Part shown: positions 33,824 to 43,299 of the stretch, piece after piece | Position numbering within the stretch: the first letter of the stretch is position 1 | Layout: each line of letters begins with the position of its first letter | Assembly: GCA_018267135.1 (NCBI GenBank) | Contig: JAFDZA010000013.1 | Span: 85,494 to 149,493, forward strand | Length of the DNA: 64,000 bases | From: Bacteroidota bacterium | Lineage (GTDB): Bacteria; Bacteroidota; Bacteroidia; Cytophagales; Cyclobacteriaceae | Direction of reading: 5' to 3' | Notes under the pieces: model-generated | The model's input: the letters and a program-made list of their open reading frames with translations, nothing else | What the model was told of the DNA's origin: nothing | Database searches by the model: none | Program-made: the position numbers and the translations under genes

Positions 33824-35380
33824 TTACTGTGCAACCGATATTTTTTTGCTTGCTTTACTTTTTACCACTTCTTCTTTTTTAGGTCTTAGTTTATCGCGCC
33901 AGGTAAATCCCTTCAGGCGTGTATCGTTGGCTTTAATTTCGTGAGGCGGAAAAAACGAAGCATCGGGTTTTACATAAAATTTTATTTCACTCACTTTTCC
34001 TTTCTTAAAATTGATGCGCATGTTACTGCATATAATTTTATTCATGCCTACCAAGTAGGTAATTTTAAGTATAACACTGTCTTTTTTAAGTTTTTTTTCT
34101 TCCAGGGCATGGTAGATGCTCTCGCCATTTCCCTGCACTACGACATAGTGAATCTGCTTCCCCTGAAAATAGGAAGTCATACGCCTGCCTTTTATCTGGT
34201 TAAAATTTTTAAGTGAATCGGTAGAAGCTACAAACGAGTTGCCGATCATATAGATGCGGTCAATTTTTTTATGTTTGATGAGCATATTAATCGAGTCGGC
34301 CGTCATCTGGTTTTCTCCGTTCCACAAAACAGGATCATGGTAGAAATACAAGGTAGAGTCGGCACTGACATAGGCTAGCGAATCGGCCACACCCTGCATA
34401 TTGGCCCTGAAAATTTTTACATGGTGGTAGGCCAGCAATCTTTTCTTTTGAGGGTTCATGTTTTCCAGCGATACTAATGTATCGGCCGAAAGAAAAAGGG
34501 TATCGCCTTCGTCTGTTACTTTTGCCACGTAGGCATTGTTCCATACTTTGGAGATGCCTTTCAATTTATCGTAAAAGCCATTGTCGCCATACACGGTCAT
34601 GTTTTCGTTTTTAGAGGTCATCACCACATGCCCGGCTACTTTGTATAGTTTTCGTTTGTCGTCTATGCGGTACGCATCGGCTTTAATTTTGTAGGAAGGC
34701 GATTCCATTTCGCCCTGGTGCAACAATGAATTTTTTAGGCGGGTATCATATTCGCCATTCTGGTAGTAGGCTGTTTTACCTTCATTATCTTTAAGGGTGG
34801 TAAAATCGCGGAAGTAAACGATTTTGGTTTTAGAGTTATATTGAAGCGTATCGGAGGTAAGGGTGTAGTCAGGGTTTACGCCTACTACTTCTTTTTTAAA
34901 GGAGGCTAAATTGGTATTTACATCATAGTATCCCTTTACACTGGTAAGCTGGTTGGTGGTATCTACCAGTTTACCATTATTAAAGTAGCGGGCTTCGTTG
35001 CGGATGCGATAATAATCAAGGTAGTCGGTATAAAGTTTGGCAATTTTTAATTTTTCAAATACCACACTTTGCCGGAGGTTGGCAATTTTGGTGGTGCCAT
35101 CGTAATGTAACCGAAGCGAGGTAATATCTACCGAGTCATCTACAATATGTACGCGGCCAAAGGCATCGAGTTTGTTTTCGGAGCGGAAGAAATGAGCCGA
35201 GTCGCAGAAAATATGAGTTGTATTTTGAATAAACGCCACGTTGCCAATCAGCCGGTCGAAACGCTTGCCTTCTTTAATACTGCCTTTTAAGCTATCGGCA
35301 TGTACAAGTTTTACCCGCTGCTGTGCGTGCAGGGCAAAGACACCGTGTAAAAGCACTACCCAAAAAAAGATTCTCAGCAT
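33824..35380 (-). CDS. OstA/LptA-like lipopolysaccharide transport protein
   Basis: A 518-residue exported protein (signal cut after FALHAQ). The whole length is a beta-jelly-roll of the OstA/LptA kind, with repeating units such as GNVAFIQNTTHIFCDSAHFF, LDAFGRVHIVDDSVDITSL, VAGHVVMTSKNENMTVYGD and GNSFVASTDSLKNFNQIKG. It is more than twice the size of E. coli LptA, as is usual for Bacteroidota versions. It likely bridges the periplasm in LPS export. The C-terminal 40 residues are very basic (KPKKEEVVKSKASKK). Confidence 0.82.
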   Translation of the reverse strand: MLRIFFWVVLLHGVFALHAQQRVKLVHADSLKGSIKEGKRFDRLIGNVAFIQNTTHIFCDSAHFFRSENKLDAFGRVHIVDDSVDITSLRLHYDGTTKIANLRQSVVFEKLKIAKLYTDYLDYYRIRNEARYFNNGKLVDTTNQLTSVKGYYDVNTNLASFKKEVVGVNPDYTLTSDTLQYNSKTKIVYFRDFTTLKDNEGKTAYYQNGEYDTRLKNSLLHQGEMESPSYKIKADAYRIDDKRKLYKVAGHVVMTSKNENMTVYGDNGFYDKLKGISKVWNNAYVAKVTDEGDTLFLSADTLVSLENMNPQKKRLLAYHHVKIFRANMQGVADSLAYVSADSTLYFYHDPVLWNGENQMTADSINMLIKHKKIDRIYMIGNSFVASTDSLKNFNQIKGRRMTSYFQGKQIHYVVVQGNGESIYHALEEKKLKKDSVILKITYLVGMNKIICSNMRINFKKGKVSEIKFYVKPDASFFPPHEIKANDTRLKGFTWRDKLRPKKEEVVKSKASKKISVAQ

Positions 35381-35448
35381 GACCTCACGTTAGCAAGAGT
35401 TGTGCCACTCGGGGGTTCAGTTATCCTCTATTTCGCAATAGACGGACA

Positions 35449-36666
35449 TCAGAAAGTAACAAGAAGAGTAATCATTTCTCCTTTCCGCTTCAGCTTCACA
35501 GATACGATCTGGCCTTTCTGAAATTTGCCGAGTGCTTCCATATAGGTCTGCACATCTTTTATTTGAATATCGCCCATTTGCACGATAACATCGTCTGCTT
35601 GTATGCCGGCTTTTTGTGCGGGTTTTCCATCGGTTACACCATCTACTTTCAATCCTTCTTCAGATGATGTATAGCTTGGCATAATGCCCATCGTAACTTT
35701 AAAGGAGCGCGATGAACTCAAAGACTTATTTTTTGTCGGCAAGAACGCCAGCCGCGGGGCAGCATCAAGCTCTTCTACCAGCTTAATGATCAGTTCAAGC
35801 ACTTGTTTCTCTCCGGCAAAATTAATTTTCTGCCAATCGTCTGAAGGTTTGTGATAATCGCTATGTGCCCCGGTAAAGAAATGGAGCACCGGAATATTTT
35901 TAAGATAAAACGAAGTATGATCGGACGGCCCAATGCCGGCCGAGTCAGTCTTGATTTTTATGTCTCCGGCTATTTTTTTTAGTTCGGTTTCCCATACGTT
36001 GCTGGTGCCCGTTCCGCTTACGGCCAAGGCTTTCGTAGCCGGATCCAAACGCCCTACCATATCGAGGTTAATCATGTAATTAACGGTGGAGAGATCGAGC
36101 GTGGGGTGTTCGGTAAAATACTTTGAGCCAAACAAACCCAGTTCTTCCCCACTGAATGAAATGAAGAGGAAATTATATTTCTCCTTTTTTTTATTTTTTT
36201 GAAAATACCGGGCTAACTCTATAATACCGGCCGTGCCCGAGGCATTATCGTCTGCTCCGTTGTGTATCTTGCCTTGTGGGTTGGCATCGAGCGAACTTCC
36301 GTTTTCGCCTAACCCAAGATGGTCGTAGTGTGCCCCTATAATGATGGTTTGGGCCGCTCCGTTATCCAGATAACCAATAATATTATGCGCGGTGCCTTCT
36401 GTGCCAGTGCCGTGCATGCCGCCCTTAAAAGGGAAAGCCTGTAAAAAACCCTGTGCCTCTCCTTTCGGCTGAAGTTTTATTTTTTTGAACTCCCCCACAA
36501 TGTAGGCGGCTGCCATTTTTTCACCCTCGCTCCCGGTACCTCGTCCGTTTAGGGAGTCGGCCGATAATATTTTAATGTGTTGCTTTAGTTTGGCAGCGTC
36601 AATCTGGCCCAAGGTGCTAACCGAAATCAGGCCAGCCAATAGGGTAATGGTAATTTTCATAATCAT
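35449..36666 (-). CDS. secreted M28-family metallopeptidase with C-terminal PDZ domain
   Basis: A 405-residue protein with a signal peptide (ISVSTLGQ, about residues 1-21). The M28 domain carries zinc ligands in IIGAHYDHLG, NGADDNASGTAG, SGEELGLFGS, NLDMVGR and, near residue 275, FTGAHSDYHKPSDDW. The PDZ domain covers about 320-405 (GLKVDGVTDGKPAQKAGIQA, DDVIVQMGDIQI). It is an aminopeptidase-like enzyme of the periplasm or cell surface. The frame starts ATGATTATG, so the start may be two codons further in. Confidence 0.88.
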   Translation of the reverse strand: MIMKITITLLAGLISVSTLGQIDAAKLKQHIKILSADSLNGRGTGSEGEKMAAAYIVGEFKKIKLQPKGEAQGFLQAFPFKGGMHGTGTEGTAHNIIGYLDNGAAQTIIIGAHYDHLGLGENGSSLDANPQGKIHNGADDNASGTAGIIELARYFQKNKKKEKYNFLFISFSGEELGLFGSKYFTEHPTLDLSTVNYMINLDMVGRLDPATKALAVSGTGTSNVWETELKKIAGDIKIKTDSAGIGPSDHTSFYLKNIPVLHFFTGAHSDYHKPSDDWQKINFAGEKQVLELIIKLVEELDAAPRLAFLPTKNKSLSSSRSFKVTMGIMPSYTSSEEGLKVDGVTDGKPAQKAGIQADDVIVQMGDIQIKDVQTYMEALGKFQKGQIVSVKLKRKGEMITLLVTF

Positions 36667-36691
36667 TTTTTTTCAAAAATACACGAAAAAT

Positions 36692-37243
36692 TCAGTGCGA
36701 GCCTGTATGTTTTTTATAAAACACAAATCGGTAAAAAGTAAGGCTTAGAATAATGAGGCAACACACCAACACAAATAATTTTTCTGCGTCCAGCCAATCG
36801 ATGGGGCGGTCTTCCAGTTTGGGGTCGGTCCACACGCTGTGGATAATCAGCGGAATGGCAGCGATATACGAAGTATAGTGCAGAGTGCGCCAAAAACGGA
36901 GTTTCATCTGATCTTTAAAATAGGAGCTAACTACCACTACGGCCGTTAAATAGAGAGCCAGTGCACCAAAGGTATTGGCATAGGGTTGGTGCTTCGTCCA
37001 TTGGGGCCAGACTATATCGCTCCATGAAAATTCGGACTTAGGGTCTAACGGAATCAACACCACGTGAACTAAAATAGCCACCGCAGCCGAATAGCCGGTA
37101 AATTTATGAAGAGTAAGAAAAGTGAGATTGTATGGCAGCTTGGCAGCTGTGCCGCTCCAGATAAAAAATCCGACAATAAAATTCGCTGCCAAACAGGCGA
37201 TGGCAATTAAGCCAATTATGCCGGAGGGTTCGATGGTTTCCAT
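36692..37243 (-). CDS. ferric-reductase-like transmembrane protein (heme-binding core only)
   Basis: A 183-residue membrane protein with six helices. Paired histidines HKFTGY and LVHVVL in one bundle and LHYTSY and IHSVWTD in the next match the two-heme core of the ferric-reductase/MsrQ-type family. The flavin and NAD domains of full-length ferric reductases are absent. The role could be electron transfer across the membrane; no partner such as msrP is seen nearby. It is 25 bases upstream of the M28 gene on the same strand. Confidence 0.75.
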   Translation of the reverse strand: METIEPSGIIGLIAIACLAANFIVGFFIWSGTAAKLPYNLTFLTLHKFTGYSAAVAILVHVVLIPLDPKSEFSWSDIVWPQWTKHQPYANTFGALALYLTAVVVVSSYFKDQMKLRFWRTLHYTSYIAAIPLIIHSVWTDPKLEDRPIDWLDAEKLFVLVCCLIILSLTFYRFVFYKKHTGSH

Positions 37244-37349
37244 TCGGATTAATTAAGTAGTAAAGAATCTTTACCGGTCATACTCTTTTTTTATAAATAG
37301 GGTTATGCACCCATCGCCTACAGCCGTTCTTAGGGTTGGCCATACTATT

Positions 37350-38783
37350 TTAAAACTCGGCATTTCCCGGAAACCGCGGATAAGGTATTACATCTCGTAT
37401 GTTCGTCATACCCGTTACAAACTGAACCAGCCGTTCAAAGCCCAGCCCAAATCCGCTGTGCGGAGCCGACCCAAACTTGCGTAAATCTAAATACCACCAC
37501 AATTCTTTTTCGGGTAAGCCCATTTCGCGAATTCGTGCCACCAGGTTTTCATACCGTTCTTCGCGCTGCGAGCCACCTATAATTTCTCCGATGCCGGGGA
37601 AGAGCACATCCATGGCAGCTACGGTTTTGCCGTCTTCATTCTGGCGCATATAAAATGCCTTAATGTCTTTCGGGTAGTTGTATAAAATGACAGGCTTCTT
37701 AAAATGTTTTTCTACTAGGTAGCGCTCGTGCTCACTTTGCAAGTCAACGCCCCAACTATCTATGAGATACTGAAATTTTTTCTTTTTGTTGGGATTAGAA
37801 TTTTTTAAAATATCAATAGCCTCTGTATAACTGAGTTTTTGAAAATCGTTCTCTACCACAAACTTCAGGCGGTCAATCAGGCCGAGTTCGCTCCGTTGTT
37901 CTTGAGGTTTGGCCGCTTCTTCTTCCTGCGCCCGTTTATTTAAAAATTCCAGGTCATCGGCACAATTATCTAATGCGTATTGAGCCAAAAACTGCAGCAG
38001 GTCGGTAGCCAGTTGCATATTATCATGAATGTCGTAGAAAGCCATTTCGGGTTCTATCATCCAAAACTCGGCCAGGTGGCGGGTTGTGTTAGAGTTTTCT
38101 GCCCGAAACGTAGGCCCAAATGTGTAAATATCGCCTAACGCAAGAGCGTAGGTTTCTCCCTCTAATTGCCCGGATACGGTAAGGTTGGTTTCGCGCCCGA
38201 AAAAATCTTGTTGATGATCTATCTTGCCGTGTTCATCGCGGGCCGGGTTGTTAATATCCAGCGTGGTAACTTTAAACATCGCCCCCGCTCCTTCGGCATC
38301 GGAGCCGGTAATAACCGGTGTATGTACATACACAAAACCACGGTCGTTAAAAAACTTATGTACCCCATACGCCATGGCATGACGCACGCGCATCACCGCG
38401 CCAAATGTATTGGTACGGGCGCGGAGGTGAGCTATTTCGCGCAAAAATTCGAGGGAATGTTTTTTGGGTTGCAGCGGAAATTTTTCCGCCTCGCTATCGC
38501 CCAAAATTTCGATGGATTTTACTTTTATTTCTACCGCCTGGCCTTTGGCCGGAGACGGAATGAGCTCGCCTTCTACCGACACGCACGCTCCGGTGGTAAG
38601 GCGCTTTAGGGTTACCTCATCCAGGCTGTTCAGTTCGGCCACCGCCTGCACATTATGAATGGTAGAGCCATCATTAATAGCAATAAATTGATTATTTCTA
38701 AATGTGCGTATCCAGCCTTGCACCTTTACAGTTTGCCCGGCCGGTAGTGTTTTCAGTACGTCTTTGATTTTAATTCTTTTCAT
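37350..38783 (-). CDS. asnS: asparaginyl-tRNA synthetase
   Basis: A 477-residue class IIb synthetase that charges tRNA-Asn. The N-terminal OB fold (residues 5-105, [20 protein letters not shown]) binds the anticodon. The catalytic core has motif 2 ([25 protein letters not shown]) and motif 3 ([16 protein letters not shown]). I chose ATG 38783 ([10 protein letters not shown]); an open TTG lies six codons upstream. The gene diverges from rpoN, with about 155 bases between the start codons. Confidence 0.95.
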   Translation of the reverse strand: MKRIKIKDVLKTLPAGQTVKVQGWIRTFRNNQFIAINDGSTIHNVQAVAELNSLDEVTLKRLTTGACVSVEGELIPSPAKGQAVEIKVKSIEILGDSEAEKFPLQPKKHSLEFLREIAHLRARTNTFGAVMRVRHAMAYGVHKFFNDRGFVYVHTPVITGSDAEGAGAMFKVTTLDINNPARDEHGKIDHQQDFFGRETNLTVSGQLEGETYALALGDIYTFGPTFRAENSNTTRHLAEFWMIEPEMAFYDIHDNMQLATDLLQFLAQYALDNCADDLEFLNKRAQEEEAAKPQEQRSELGLIDRLKFVVENDFQKLSYTEAIDILKNSNPNKKKKFQYLIDSWGVDLQSEHERYLVEKHFKKPVILYNYPKDIKAFYMRQNEDGKTVAAMDVLFPGIGEIIGGSQREERYENLVARIREMGLPEKELWWYLDLRKFGSAPHSGFGLGFERLVQFVTGMTNIRDVIPYPRFPGNAEF

Positions 38784-38916
38784 AAAAAAATGAGAACGCA
38801 AAGCTACACCAATTTCCTGTAAGTGAGATTCTAGAATTGAAGCTTACATCGGCTGTCTTCCTTAAAAAAACCATTCAAATTATTCTACTCTTAAATTCCG
38901 GAATCAACTGAATTGA

Positions 38917-38924
38917 TAAATTTG
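38917..38924 (+). promoter_or_regulatory. -7 box of the rpoN promoter
   Basis: TAAATTTG matches the Bacteroidota -7 consensus TAnnTTTG exactly and would place the RNA start about eight bases before the rpoN ATG. No clear -33 TTTG lies at the expected distance. Confidence 0.5.
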
Positions 38925-38938
38925 CAGTTGATTCATTT

Positions 38939-40399
38939 ATGCAAAAGCTCAGTCTTACCCAATCGTTGCAACAAAAGTTGTCGCCTCAGCAGATACAATT
39001 TATTAAGCTGCTGCAAGTGCCTACGGCCGAATTGGAAAGCCGCATAGAAGAAGAACTGGAACTGAACCCGGTATTGGAGGAAGGCAACGAAGAGGAGCCG
39101 GAATCGCAACCGGAAAATGAACCGGCCGATGAACCCGAAAATGATGCCACCGAAGCGCAAGACGAAATAGATATTAAAGATTACCTGCGCGATGATGACT
39201 ACAACAGCTACAAAACCTACAGCGATGATGGCGATGACGAAGAAGAACGCGAAATGCCCCTGGCCACTACTTCGTCTTTGCACGAAACTCTACTTACCCA
39301 ACTCGGTTTTCTAGGTCTGGACGACCGCCAACTGGCGATTGGCCGGCAGTTGATCGGCAGCATTGAAGGCGATGGCTACATCCGCAGGGAGTTGGAATCT
39401 ATCGTAAACGATCTTGCCTTCTCACAAGGCATTGATACCACGCTGGAGGAAGTGGAAAGCATTTTAAAAAAAATCCAGTCTTTTGACCCGGCCGGCATTG
39501 CCGCCCGAAATTTGCAAGAATGCCTGCTGCTGCAACTCGACCGCCTGGATGACGGGCAAGATGTAGATGTTATTGTGGCCAAAAAAATCATCAGCGAATG
39601 TTATGAAGAGTTTACCAAAAAACATTATCCGAAAATTTTAAAAAAACTTGATCTGGATGATGACGACTACATTAAAGATGCGATCGAGCTGATCGTGCGG
39701 CTCAACCCCAAGCCCGGTGGAGAAGTAACCAATGGCTTAGTAAAAAATCAATATGTAATACCCGATTTTCTTCTTACCAACCATAACGGGAAAATTGAAG
39801 TGGCGCTCAACTCGCGCAATGCGCCCGAGCTCCGTGTTAGCCGCAGCTATAACGAAATGTTTCAGGCCTACGAAAAAAGCGATAAAAAAGACAAGAAAAT
39901 GAAAGAGGCCGTTTCGTTTGTTAAACAAAAACTCGATGCCGCCCGCTGGTTTATTGATGCCATCAAACAACGTCAGCAAACTTTGCTGAGAACGATGCGT
40001 TCCATTGTAGAATTTCAATACGATTATTTTCTGGATGGCGATGAAACCAAATTGAAACCCATGATCCTGAAGGACATTGCCGGCATGATTAATATGGATA
40101 TCTCTACGGTAAGCCGCGTGGCCAGCAGCAAAACAGTGCAAACCGATTTTGGCACATTTCCTTTAAAATATTTTTTCTCGGAGGGCATCAGCACCGACTC
40201 GGGCGAAGAGGCCAGCAGCCGGGAGGTGAAACAGATCATCCGCGACTTCATCAGCGGAGAAGATAAAAGCAAACCCTACTCAGACGATAAACTGGAAGAA
40301 TTGCTAAACGGAAAAGGCTACAATATTGCCAGACGTACGGTGGCTAAGTACCGCGAACAATTAAATATTCCTGTAGCGCGATTAAGGAGAGAAATGTGA
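38939..40399 (+). CDS. rpoN: RNA polymerase sigma-54 factor
   Basis: A 486-residue sigma-54. Region I is the Gln/Leu-rich activator-contact segment (LTQSLQQKLSPQQIQFIKLL). A long acidic region II (about residues 48-100, rich in Glu/Asp) follows, then the core-binding and HTH regions. The RpoN box ARRTVAKYRE at about 464-473 recognises the -24 element. Activators of the NtrC type are needed for transcription; none is in this window. The next gene overlaps its stop by four bases. Confidence 0.95.
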   Translation: MQKLSLTQSLQQKLSPQQIQFIKLLQVPTAELESRIEEELELNPVLEEGNEEEPESQPENEPADEPENDATEAQDEIDIKDYLRDDDYNSYKTYSDDGDDEEEREMPLATTSSLHETLLTQLGFLGLDDRQLAIGRQLIGSIEGDGYIRRELESIVNDLAFSQGIDTTLEEVESILKKIQSFDPAGIAARNLQECLLLQLDRLDDGQDVDVIVAKKIISECYEEFTKKHYPKILKKLDLDDDDYIKDAIELIVRLNPKPGGEVTNGLVKNQYVIPDFLLTNHNGKIEVALNSRNAPELRVSRSYNEMFQAYEKSDKKDKKMKEAVSFVKQKLDAARWFIDAIKQRQQTLLRTMRSIVEFQYDYFLDGDETKLKPMILKDIAGMINMDISTVSRVASSKTVQTDFGTFPLKYFFSEGISTDSGEEASSREVKQIIRDFISGEDKSKPYSDDKLEELLNGKGYNIARRTVAKYREQLNIPVARLRREM

Positions 40400-41004
40400 A
40401 AACGGCTGCCCAAACCATTTCATTTGTATTTCATCCGCTCTTGATGGCTACCTACCTCGTGCTGACACTGGGCTCTTTCTTCCCAACTTTACTTATGGTT
40501 CAGCCCCGGCAATTGGTTTTAGTTTCTTTGTTTGTTTTTGCTTTTACCTTTGTTATGCCGGCTCTCAATCTTTTGCTTTTCAAAATGTGGGGGAGTATTC
40601 CATCGTTTCAATTACACACGCGAAAGGAGCGTATCCTTCCGTTTCTTTTTATCAGTGGTATTTATGTGCTCGTGTGTCTTTTATTCTATTATCGTCTTCC
40701 TTTCCATAGCAATTTCAATAAGGTAATAACTCTTGTTACGTTGCTCGTAATCGGGGCAACCATCCTTACCTTTTTTATTAAAGTCAGTATCCACTGCATC
40801 GGTATGGGCGGATGGATTGGTATTCTGTTGCCGCTCATTCCATTTTCTGATGCGCTGATCTTGCCGGTAGCTGTTGTTATAATTATTACCGGTCTGGTAG
40901 CATCCTCACGGCTGGCGCTGCAAGCCCATACCCCCCGCGAAATAGGAATTGGGTTGGCAGCCGGTTTTATAATTGCCTATGGTGGGATGGTAGTCTTGTT
41001 CTGA
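40396..41004 (+). CDS. PAP2-like membrane phosphatase-family protein
   Basis: A 202-residue protein with six helices. Two short blocks resemble the PAP2 active site: SIHCIGMGG (compare SGH...) and SSRLALQAHTPREIGIG (compare SR...H...D). The KxxxxxxRP signature is degenerate (RKERILPF). It may be a lipid phosphatase or an inactive relative. It starts four bases before the rpoN stop, so it is translationally coupled to rpoN. Confidence 0.65.
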   Translation: MKTAAQTISFVFHPLLMATYLVLTLGSFFPTLLMVQPRQLVLVSLFVFAFTFVMPALNLLLFKMWGSIPSFQLHTRKERILPFLFISGIYVLVCLLFYYRLPFHSNFNKVITLVTLLVIGATILTFFIKVSIHCIGMGGWIGILLPLIPFSDALILPVAVVIIITGLVASSRLALQAHTPREIGIGLAAGFIIAYGGMVVLF

Positions 41005-41106
41005 AGGTGCTTCCTGCATCCCTTAGTCCATCTTGCCCTGTACTGTTTATTTTACTACATTGGAGGTGCATTTGTTAGAACAGTCAGTCATTATAATTGT
41101 ATTCGT

Positions 41107-41382
41107 ATGAACATTTTTGTCGCTCGTTTAAATTTTAAAACCCGCCGCGAAGATCTAGAGGCTGCTTTTGCCAAATTTGGACAGGTAACTTCGGCCAAGA
41201 TTGTGAAAGACCGCGATACGGGACGCTCTAAAGGATTTGGTTTTGTGGAAATGCCCCATGACGAAGAAGGGCAGAGAGCCATTGCCGCCCTGAATGAAAC
41301 CGAACTGGATGGTCGTGTGATTGTCGTAAAACCCGCTAACCCAAAAGCACCCGGTGAGCCGAAAGCCCCGGAAGAAGCCTAA
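41107..41382 (+). CDS. RRM-domain RNA-binding protein
   Basis: A 91-residue protein with one RNA recognition motif. RNP2 is MNIFVARLN and RNP1 is KGFGFVEM (residues 40-47), followed by GRVIVVKPA. The short tail is Pro- and Glu-rich (KAPGEPKAPEEA). Such single-RRM proteins are common in Bacteroidota and are thought to bind RNA broadly; some are cold-inducible. It stands alone between a PAP2-like gene and the convergent AraC gene. Confidence 0.9.
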   Translation: MNIFVARLNFKTRREDLEAAFAKFGQVTSAKIVKDRDTGRSKGFGFVEMPHDEEGQRAIAALNETELDGRVIVVKPANPKAPGEPKAPEEA

Positions 41383-41433
41383 GAAAGCCTAATCTTTTTT
41401 CAATTTACTAAAGCCTTCGTTAGCAACTTTTTT

Positions 41434-42282
41434 TTAAGATATATACTCAGACGGGCGTGTTCCGACAATTTTCCTGAATATCCGGTTGAAGTTAGAAAGG
41501 TTATTAAATCCTGCCTGATAACACACATCGCGTATGGTTATATCTTTATTGATAAGCAGCCGGCAGGCATTACTTACCCGCACTTCGTTTAAAAAAGAGG
41601 TGTACGTTTTTTGTGTGTGTTGTTTAAAATACCGGCAAAAAGCTTCCGTTGTCAGGTTAGCTACTTCGGCTATCTCTTCTAAATAAATGGGGCGATGGCT
41701 TTCGCGAAACGTAAACCGGATGATCGCGTTCATTCGCTTTCCTTCTTCTTTTTTAAAATCGCCCGAAGCAATCGATAAATTTTTGATGTCGCGGGTGCGG
41801 CTCAGTTTTTTTAAAATCGAAAAAAATAAAATCAACTTATCAATTCCGTGAGCGGTCTTTAGTTGAAGTATTAATTCGGTAATTTCTGATTTGGTGTGCC
41901 CGCTAATTTTCATACCGCGTACAGACCTGTTAAAAAAAACCTTCAGGGTTTTCAACTCCTCCACTTGCCAGAAAGAATCGCCCAGGTATTGTTCATTAAA
42001 ATAAATTGAAATGGCATTCGATTTCTTTTTTGAGTTGGCCGCATAGTAATGTTCATCGCTTCGGAATACATGCGCCTGGTTACTGCCAATTACAAACAGA
42101 TCCTGAGCGCCAAACCGTCCTACATAATCGCCTGCTATCAGTGTACCTTCTCCTTCGCAGATGAGCATAATCTGAATTTCCGAATGTTGGTGTAGTTGGT
42201 CGTAAAAAAAACGCCCTCGGTCAGTTTGCAAGCGAAAAGCTTCGCGCTTTACCCGGGGCACATTAAAAGCCACTACTTTCAT
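41434..42282 (-). CDS. AraC-family regulator, probable controller of hydroxyproline use
   Basis: A 282-residue regulator. The N-terminal cupin (about residues 20-100; HQHSEIQIMLICEGEGTLIA) binds the inducer, and the C-terminal AraC domain has two HTH motifs (LEEIAEVANLTTEAFCRYFK and TIRDVCYQAGFNNLSNFNRI) and ends GTRPSEYIS. I chose ATG 42282; a GTG at 42297 is open. The gene diverges from the hydroxyproline operon, with 112 bases between the starts, so it likely regulates that operon. Confidence 0.87.
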   Translation of the reverse strand: MKVVAFNVPRVKREAFRLQTDRGRFFYDQLHQHSEIQIMLICEGEGTLIAGDYVGRFGAQDLFVIGSNQAHVFRSDEHYYAANSKKKSNAISIYFNEQYLGDSFWQVEELKTLKVFFNRSVRGMKISGHTKSEITELILQLKTAHGIDKLILFFSILKKLSRTRDIKNLSIASGDFKKEEGKRMNAIIRFTFRESHRPIYLEEIAEVANLTTEAFCRYFKQHTQKTYTSFLNEVRVSNACRLLINKDITIRDVCYQAGFNNLSNFNRIFRKIVGTRPSEYIS

Positions 42283-42364
42283 CGCCCGAAGGTACACAAC
42301 TCCTTATGCTAAAATAATACCACTACTGGGTATTTTTGTTTCTTCTGATAGAAATGCGATCCGC

Positions 42365-42372
42365 TATCTTTG
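42365..42372 (+). promoter_or_regulatory. -7 box of the hydroxyproline operon
   Basis: TATCTTTG matches TAnnTTTG exactly, 22 bases before the ATG of the first gene. TTTG occurs at 42335-42338, but with 26 bases between the two boxes it is further than usual, so the promoter may depend on the divergent AraC protein. Confidence 0.5.
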
Positions 42373-42394
42373 TATTCATAAAAAAATAAAAAAT

Positions 42395-43291
42395 ATGGCC
42401 ATACTATGGGAAGGGGTTATGCCCGCACTCACCACTAAGTTTACCAATGACGAAAAAATTGATTTTTTACTTTTTGAAAAGAACCTAAGGTTTCAGCTCG
42501 ATGCCGGTGTAAACGGTCTCATCATTGGTGGTTCGCTGGGCGAAGCCAGTACGTTGGAGAATTCCGAAAAAATTGATTTGATCAAATTTACCCAGGATCA
42601 AGTGGCCGGGCGGGTTCCCGTTATCATGACAATTGCCGAAGGAGGTACGCGACAGGCAGTTGCTTTAGCACAGGAAGCTGAAAAAGCCGGGGCTAACGGA
42701 TTGATGGTTTTGCCCCCCATGCGCTACAAATCCGATCACCGCGAAACCGTTACCTTTTACCAAACCCTGGCCGATGCCTCTCCTTTGCCCATTATGGTTT
42801 ACAACAACCCGGTAGATTATAAAATAGAAGTAACCCTCGATATGTTTGCTGAGTTAGCTGAAAAGAGAACCATTCAGGCCGTAAAAGAATCTACCCGCGA
42901 TGTTAGCAACGTTACCCGCATGATCAATCGGTTTGGCCATCGTTTCAAACTGTTTTGCGGAGTAGATACCATTGCCATGGAGGAACTGATGCTGGGAGCA
43001 GATGGCTGGGTAGCCGGATTGGTGTGTGCTTTTCCGAAAGAAACAGTAGCCATTTATAAACTTACTAAAGCCGGAAAAATAGAAGAGGCACTAAAAATAT
43101 ACCGGTGGTTTTTACCACTCCTCGAGTTAGACATTCACCCCAAGCTGGTTCAGTATATTAAGCTGGCCGAGCAAGAGGCGGGGATAGGATCTGAACATGT
43201 GCGGGCACCCCGGCTAACCCTGACGGGCGAAGAACGTCAACGGATTTTGAAAATCATTCGCGATGGAATTAATTCACGTCCTAAACTCTAA
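42395..43291 (+). CDS. DHDPS-family lyase, probable pyrroline-4-hydroxy-2-carboxylate deaminase
   Basis: A 298-residue class I TIM-barrel lyase of the dihydrodipicolinate synthase family. The Schiff-base Lys is in QAVKESTRD (Lys 164) and the catalytic Tyr in IMVYNNPVDY (Tyr 136). In the hydroxyproline pathway a member of this family converts cis-4-hydroxy-D-proline-derived pyrroline-4-hydroxy-2-carboxylate to 2-oxoglutarate semialdehyde and ammonia. That assignment relies on the neighbours: an aldehyde dehydrogenase, an epimerase and an amino-acid oxidase follow within the operon. The family alone would not exclude other keto-acid lyases. Confidence 0.82.
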   Translation: MAILWEGVMPALTTKFTNDEKIDFLLFEKNLRFQLDAGVNGLIIGGSLGEASTLENSEKIDLIKFTQDQVAGRVPVIMTIAEGGTRQAVALAQEAEKAGANGLMVLPPMRYKSDHRETVTFYQTLADASPLPIMVYNNPVDYKIEVTLDMFAELAEKRTIQAVKESTRDVSNVTRMINRFGHRFKLFCGVDTIAMEELMLGADGWVAGLVCAFPKETVAIYKLTKAGKIEEALKIYRWFLPLLELDIHPKLVQYIKLAEQEAGIGSEHVRAPRLTLTGEERQRILKIIRDGINSRPKL

Positions 43292-43299
43292 TCTTTTTT

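Noticed and set aside
38933..39283. 116-codon minus-strand frame over the start of rpoN
   Set aside because: It is an antisense shadow of the acidic Glu/Asp-rich region of rpoN, which gives Phe/Leu-rich antisense text.
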